Source of the DNA: Parabacteroides faecalis | GTDB taxonomy: Bacteria; Bacteroidota; Bacteroidia; Bacteroidales; Tannerellaceae | NCBI RefSeq assembly: GCF_022809355.1 | Contig: NZ_JAKZMM010000041.1 | Location: forward strand, 1-35,635 | Direction: 5' to 3' | DNA length: 35,635 bases | In this document: positions 33,666 through 35,635 of the stretch, piece by piece | Layout of the letters: every line of letters begins with the position of its first letter | Numbering within the stretch: position 1 is the stretch's first letter | Position numbers and translations under genes: made by a program | Notes under the pieces: generated by a model | Told to the model about the DNA's origin: nothing | Seen by the model: only the letters and a program-made list of their open reading frames with translations | Databases searched by the model: none

Positions 33666-34199
33666 TCAGCAGCACATTCTGTACAGGTCATCATCGGTCA
33701 GTGTACATAGTTCCTCATCCGTGCAGTAACCGTCAATCTCCTCGCTCGCTTCCATCGCTTCATAAATGCCGTTATGCATATCGTTCACCAGCTCATCGCA
33801 CAGGCTTTTTACTGACACCCTGAAAATGTCATTACCGACTTGGATTTCCCGAACTGGATAAGCCACTCCTTTCCAGTAGGTCTTTTCTATGGCTATTTCA
33901 TCGGTACATCCCTCCATGCGTTCCAAGTATTCCTTGATGATGTCCCCATGACAAGGATTCGGCTTGCAGAAACACCCCAATGTCTTGCCCTGCAATTCTC
34001 CGATTCGTCTGCGGAACTTTTCATCCGTACTTAAACGATAGTAGAAATACTTCCTGTAACGGTCCAGCGTGCCGCCCCTTGTCATTGTCGCTTCCAGCCT
34101 GAACGGATTTCCGAAATAACCGTCTTTCCCTTGTCCCGCTCTTCCTATATATACATCACAGGATTCCTTGCGGATATTGACCACTCTTGTATTGCTCAT
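33666..34199 (-). CDS. DUF4326 domain protein
   Basis: A 177-residue protein. The DUF4326 domain fills residues 1-95: TRVVNIRKESCDVYIGRAG, FGNPFRLE, LQGKTLGCFCKPNPCHGDII. The GCFCxPxxCHGD motif is a strong family signature; its Cys and His residues suggest metal binding or a nucleophile. The C-terminal 80 residues are acidic and unassigned, ending LTDDDLYRMCC. It heads the five-gene accessory run and follows hairpin element copy 4. Confidence 0.82.
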   Translation of the reverse strand: MSNTRVVNIRKESCDVYIGRAGQGKDGYFGNPFRLEATMTRGGTLDRYRKYFYYRLSTDEKFRRRIGELQGKTLGCFCKPNPCHGDIIKEYLERMEGCTDEIAIEKTYWKGVAYPVREIQVGNDIFRVSVKSLCDELVNDMHNGIYEAMEASEEIDGYCTDEELCTLTDDDLYRMCC

Positions 34200-34252
34200 A
34201 ACTTGTTTTTTAGTTAAACAATTCCGACCGGCGAGCCGGTATTTTATTTCTT

Positions 34253-34389
34253 GCCTGCCTTACCGTTCCGTGCCGGATTGTGCAAGGCTTTTCGGGAAAA
34301 TACCGCAAGCGGAGCGCGGAAGATTTCCCCGAAAACCCGTAGGGCTCGACCTTGCTCAATCCAAAAGGCACGGGACGACCTTTGCAGGC
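34253..34389 (+). ncRNA. Long-hairpin element, copy 4
   Basis: Paired arms in order: GCCTGC with GCAGGC, CCGTGCC with GGCACGG, a 4-base AAAA bulge, GGATTG with CAATCC, GCAAGG with CCTTGC, then TTTTCGGGG-AAAAT with ATTT-CCCCGAAAA, and an apical GC-rich part. It lies between the DUF4326 gene and the coupling-protein gene. The same positions as in copies 1 and 2 pair, with different bases. Confidence 0.72.
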
Positions 34390-34416
34390 TAAAATAAAAA
34401 AGCGGCCTTTCAATGG

Positions 34417-35531
34417 CTATTCATTATCCTTGTCATTTTCTTCCTGTGGTATCAGGTGTTTCAAATCAGGGTCGTTCTTTATACGGGTCATCTCATCTTC
34501 GATTATCCGCACCACGTCCGCTTTTATCTGGGAATAGTTCCGGTCTATCTGCTGTTGCATGATGTCGTTGCCGTCCGCATCCTTGAACTCGTTGATGACG
34601 GGTATTTTCTTGTAGGCTTTGGTTTCCGCTGCTACCTTCTCATTATCGACAATAATGCGGGCATGGAAAATCTTCTGGTCAATCTCTTCCCCGAAGTTAT
34701 CCGCTACGCTGCCCACGAATGTACCCTGTGAGAGGTTGGCTATTTTCGATGCCGGAATGAGCGAATCCATCTGCGTGTTGATGGAGGTGGAGGTGTCCTG
34801 CCGGTTGATGGAAATGGACTGCCGCTGTTGGAGTATCTTACCGAAGCGTTCCGAAAGGTTCTTAGCCGTTTCTCCCACGACCTGACCGCTGAAGATGTTG
34901 CCCACCGTATTTTGGATTACCTTCGCTTCTTTTTCACCGTAGTCACGGGTCAGCTGAGAGAAGTCCTGGAAGCCGAGACATACCGCCACCTTGTTGCTTC
35001 GTGCGGTGGCAATGAGATTGTCAATACCGCGAAAGTAAATCGTGGGCAGCTCGTCTATGATGATGGAAGACTTCAGTTGTCCCTTCTTGTTCACCAATTT
35101 TACGATACGGCTGTTGTACAGTCCGAGGGCGGCTGAATAGATGTTCTGCCTGTCGGGATTGTTACCGACACACAGGATTTTAGGGTGTTCGGGATTGTTC
35201 AGGTCGAGCGTGAAATCATCACCGGTCATCACCCAGTAAAGCTGCGGGGAAATCATCCTTGAAAGCGGGATTTTTGCCGAAGCGATCTGGCCTTGCAACT
35301 GGTCTTGTGCGCCCCCTTGCCAGGCGTCCATGAACGGGGAAAGGTAGTTTTCCAAAGACGGATACGAGGTAAGAATTGTGAAAATATCGGCATACGGCTT
35401 GTTCAGAAATTCTATCGCGTGAGGGAACGTGCAGTATTTTCCGTCCTGGTAGATGCGCAAATACCATATAATAGCCGCCAAAAGAATAATCGGGGATTCC
35501 ACGAAGAAATCGCCCTGTTTCTGTATATCGG
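34417..35531 (-). CDS. TraG/VirD4-like coupling protein, 3' exon
   Basis: About 371 C-terminal residues of a type IV secretion coupling ATPase, the inner-membrane pump linking relaxosome and mating channel. The Walker B motif is SIIIDELPTIYF. The conserved VCLGFQDFSQLTRDYGEKEA, NTVGNIFSGQVVGETAKNLS and LSERFGKILQQRQS stretches follow, ending NDKDNE. The Walker A part lies beyond the intron, outside the window. The frame remains open to 35607, but its first residues (EPYEGKLSRTVLRGEGG) are translated group II intron sequence, so the exon should start at about 35531 (PDIQKQGDFFVE). Confidence 0.88.
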
Positions 35532-35635
35532 GTAAGTCAAGGGCATTGCTGCCCCCTTCTCCCCTAAGAACCGTACGTGAGAGTTTCCCCTCATACGGCT
35601 CAAGCAACTCAATATTTCTATTTGTTGTTAGAAAT
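35532..35635 (-). mobile_element. Group II intron, 3' end (domains V and VI), running off the right edge
   Basis: On the minus strand 35568-35601 is a 34-base domain V: it starts GAGCCGTATGAGGG, has the GAAA tetraloop and ends CACGTACGGTTC. The length, the AGC triad and the two-base bulge match group II introns. A domain-VI-like hairpin with a likely branch-point A follows (AAGGGGGC/GCCCTT, then GACTTAC), and the 3' splice site is close to 35531/35532. Upstream of domain V an ATTTCTA/TAGAAAT pairing at 35614-35635 may be the foot of domain IV. The intron lies in the sense direction of the coupling-protein gene. Confidence 0.88.

Noticed and set aside
34210-34413. 67-codon minus-strand ORF
   Set aside because: Translation of hairpin copy 4.

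Overview
The window looks like a Bacteroidales chromosome, and my inference is Parabacteroides or a close relative. Evidence: promoter -7 boxes of the Bacteroidetes form TAnnTTTG in front of several genes, a TonB-dependent receptor with an N-terminal carboxypeptidase-regulatory-like domain, lipoproteins with Bacteroidetes export signals, and a large conjugative element with IntDOT-type recombinases. No rRNA, tRNA or CRISPR array was found.

Layout. (1) 1-2983 is an AT-rich accessory stretch: a partial minus-strand ORF running off the left edge, a CCTGC-rich patch, a tyrosine recombinase broken by a frameshift, and a protein with a zinc ribbon and four tandem helix-turn-helix units. It lies against the 3' end of mnmE. 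(2) 2984-12809 is chromosomal backbone, all on the minus strand: mnmE with a DUF362 ferredoxin-like gene; a three-gene set (TonB receptor, beta-helix surface lipoprotein, purple-acid-phosphatase-like lipoprotein); a 41-bp tandem repeat; miaA; and a pRiA4b ORF-3-like gene. (3) From about 13 kb to the right edge is an integrative conjugative element: two tandem integrases, three overlapping excisionase-like HTH genes, a RibD-C/DHFR-like gene behind a structured leader, a truncated RteB-like sigma-54 activator, a LytS/LytTR two-component pair, a PRTRC cassette, topoisomerase III, DUF4099/DUF3945 proteins, an AbiE toxin-antitoxin island, a run of small accessory genes, and the 3' part of a TraG/VirD4 coupling-protein gene. 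That coupling gene is interrupted by a group II intron whose domain V and 3' end are visible at the right edge.

The most notable points are these. A family of four dispersed, long-hairpin elements (24712-24846, 25303-25435, 30144-30311, 34253-34389) keeps its pairing while its sequence changes, and its wobble pairs favour the plus strand as the RNA strand. The PRTRC cassette contains a complete-looking E1-like, E2-like and ubiquitin-like trio, with the ubiquitin-like protein already ending in glycine and no JAB protease in view. The AbiE promoter carries an 11-bp perfect inverted repeat over its -7 box. The RibD-like gene has a roughly 250-nt leader that can form a 25-pair hairpin. All assignments come from reading the sequence; no database search was run.
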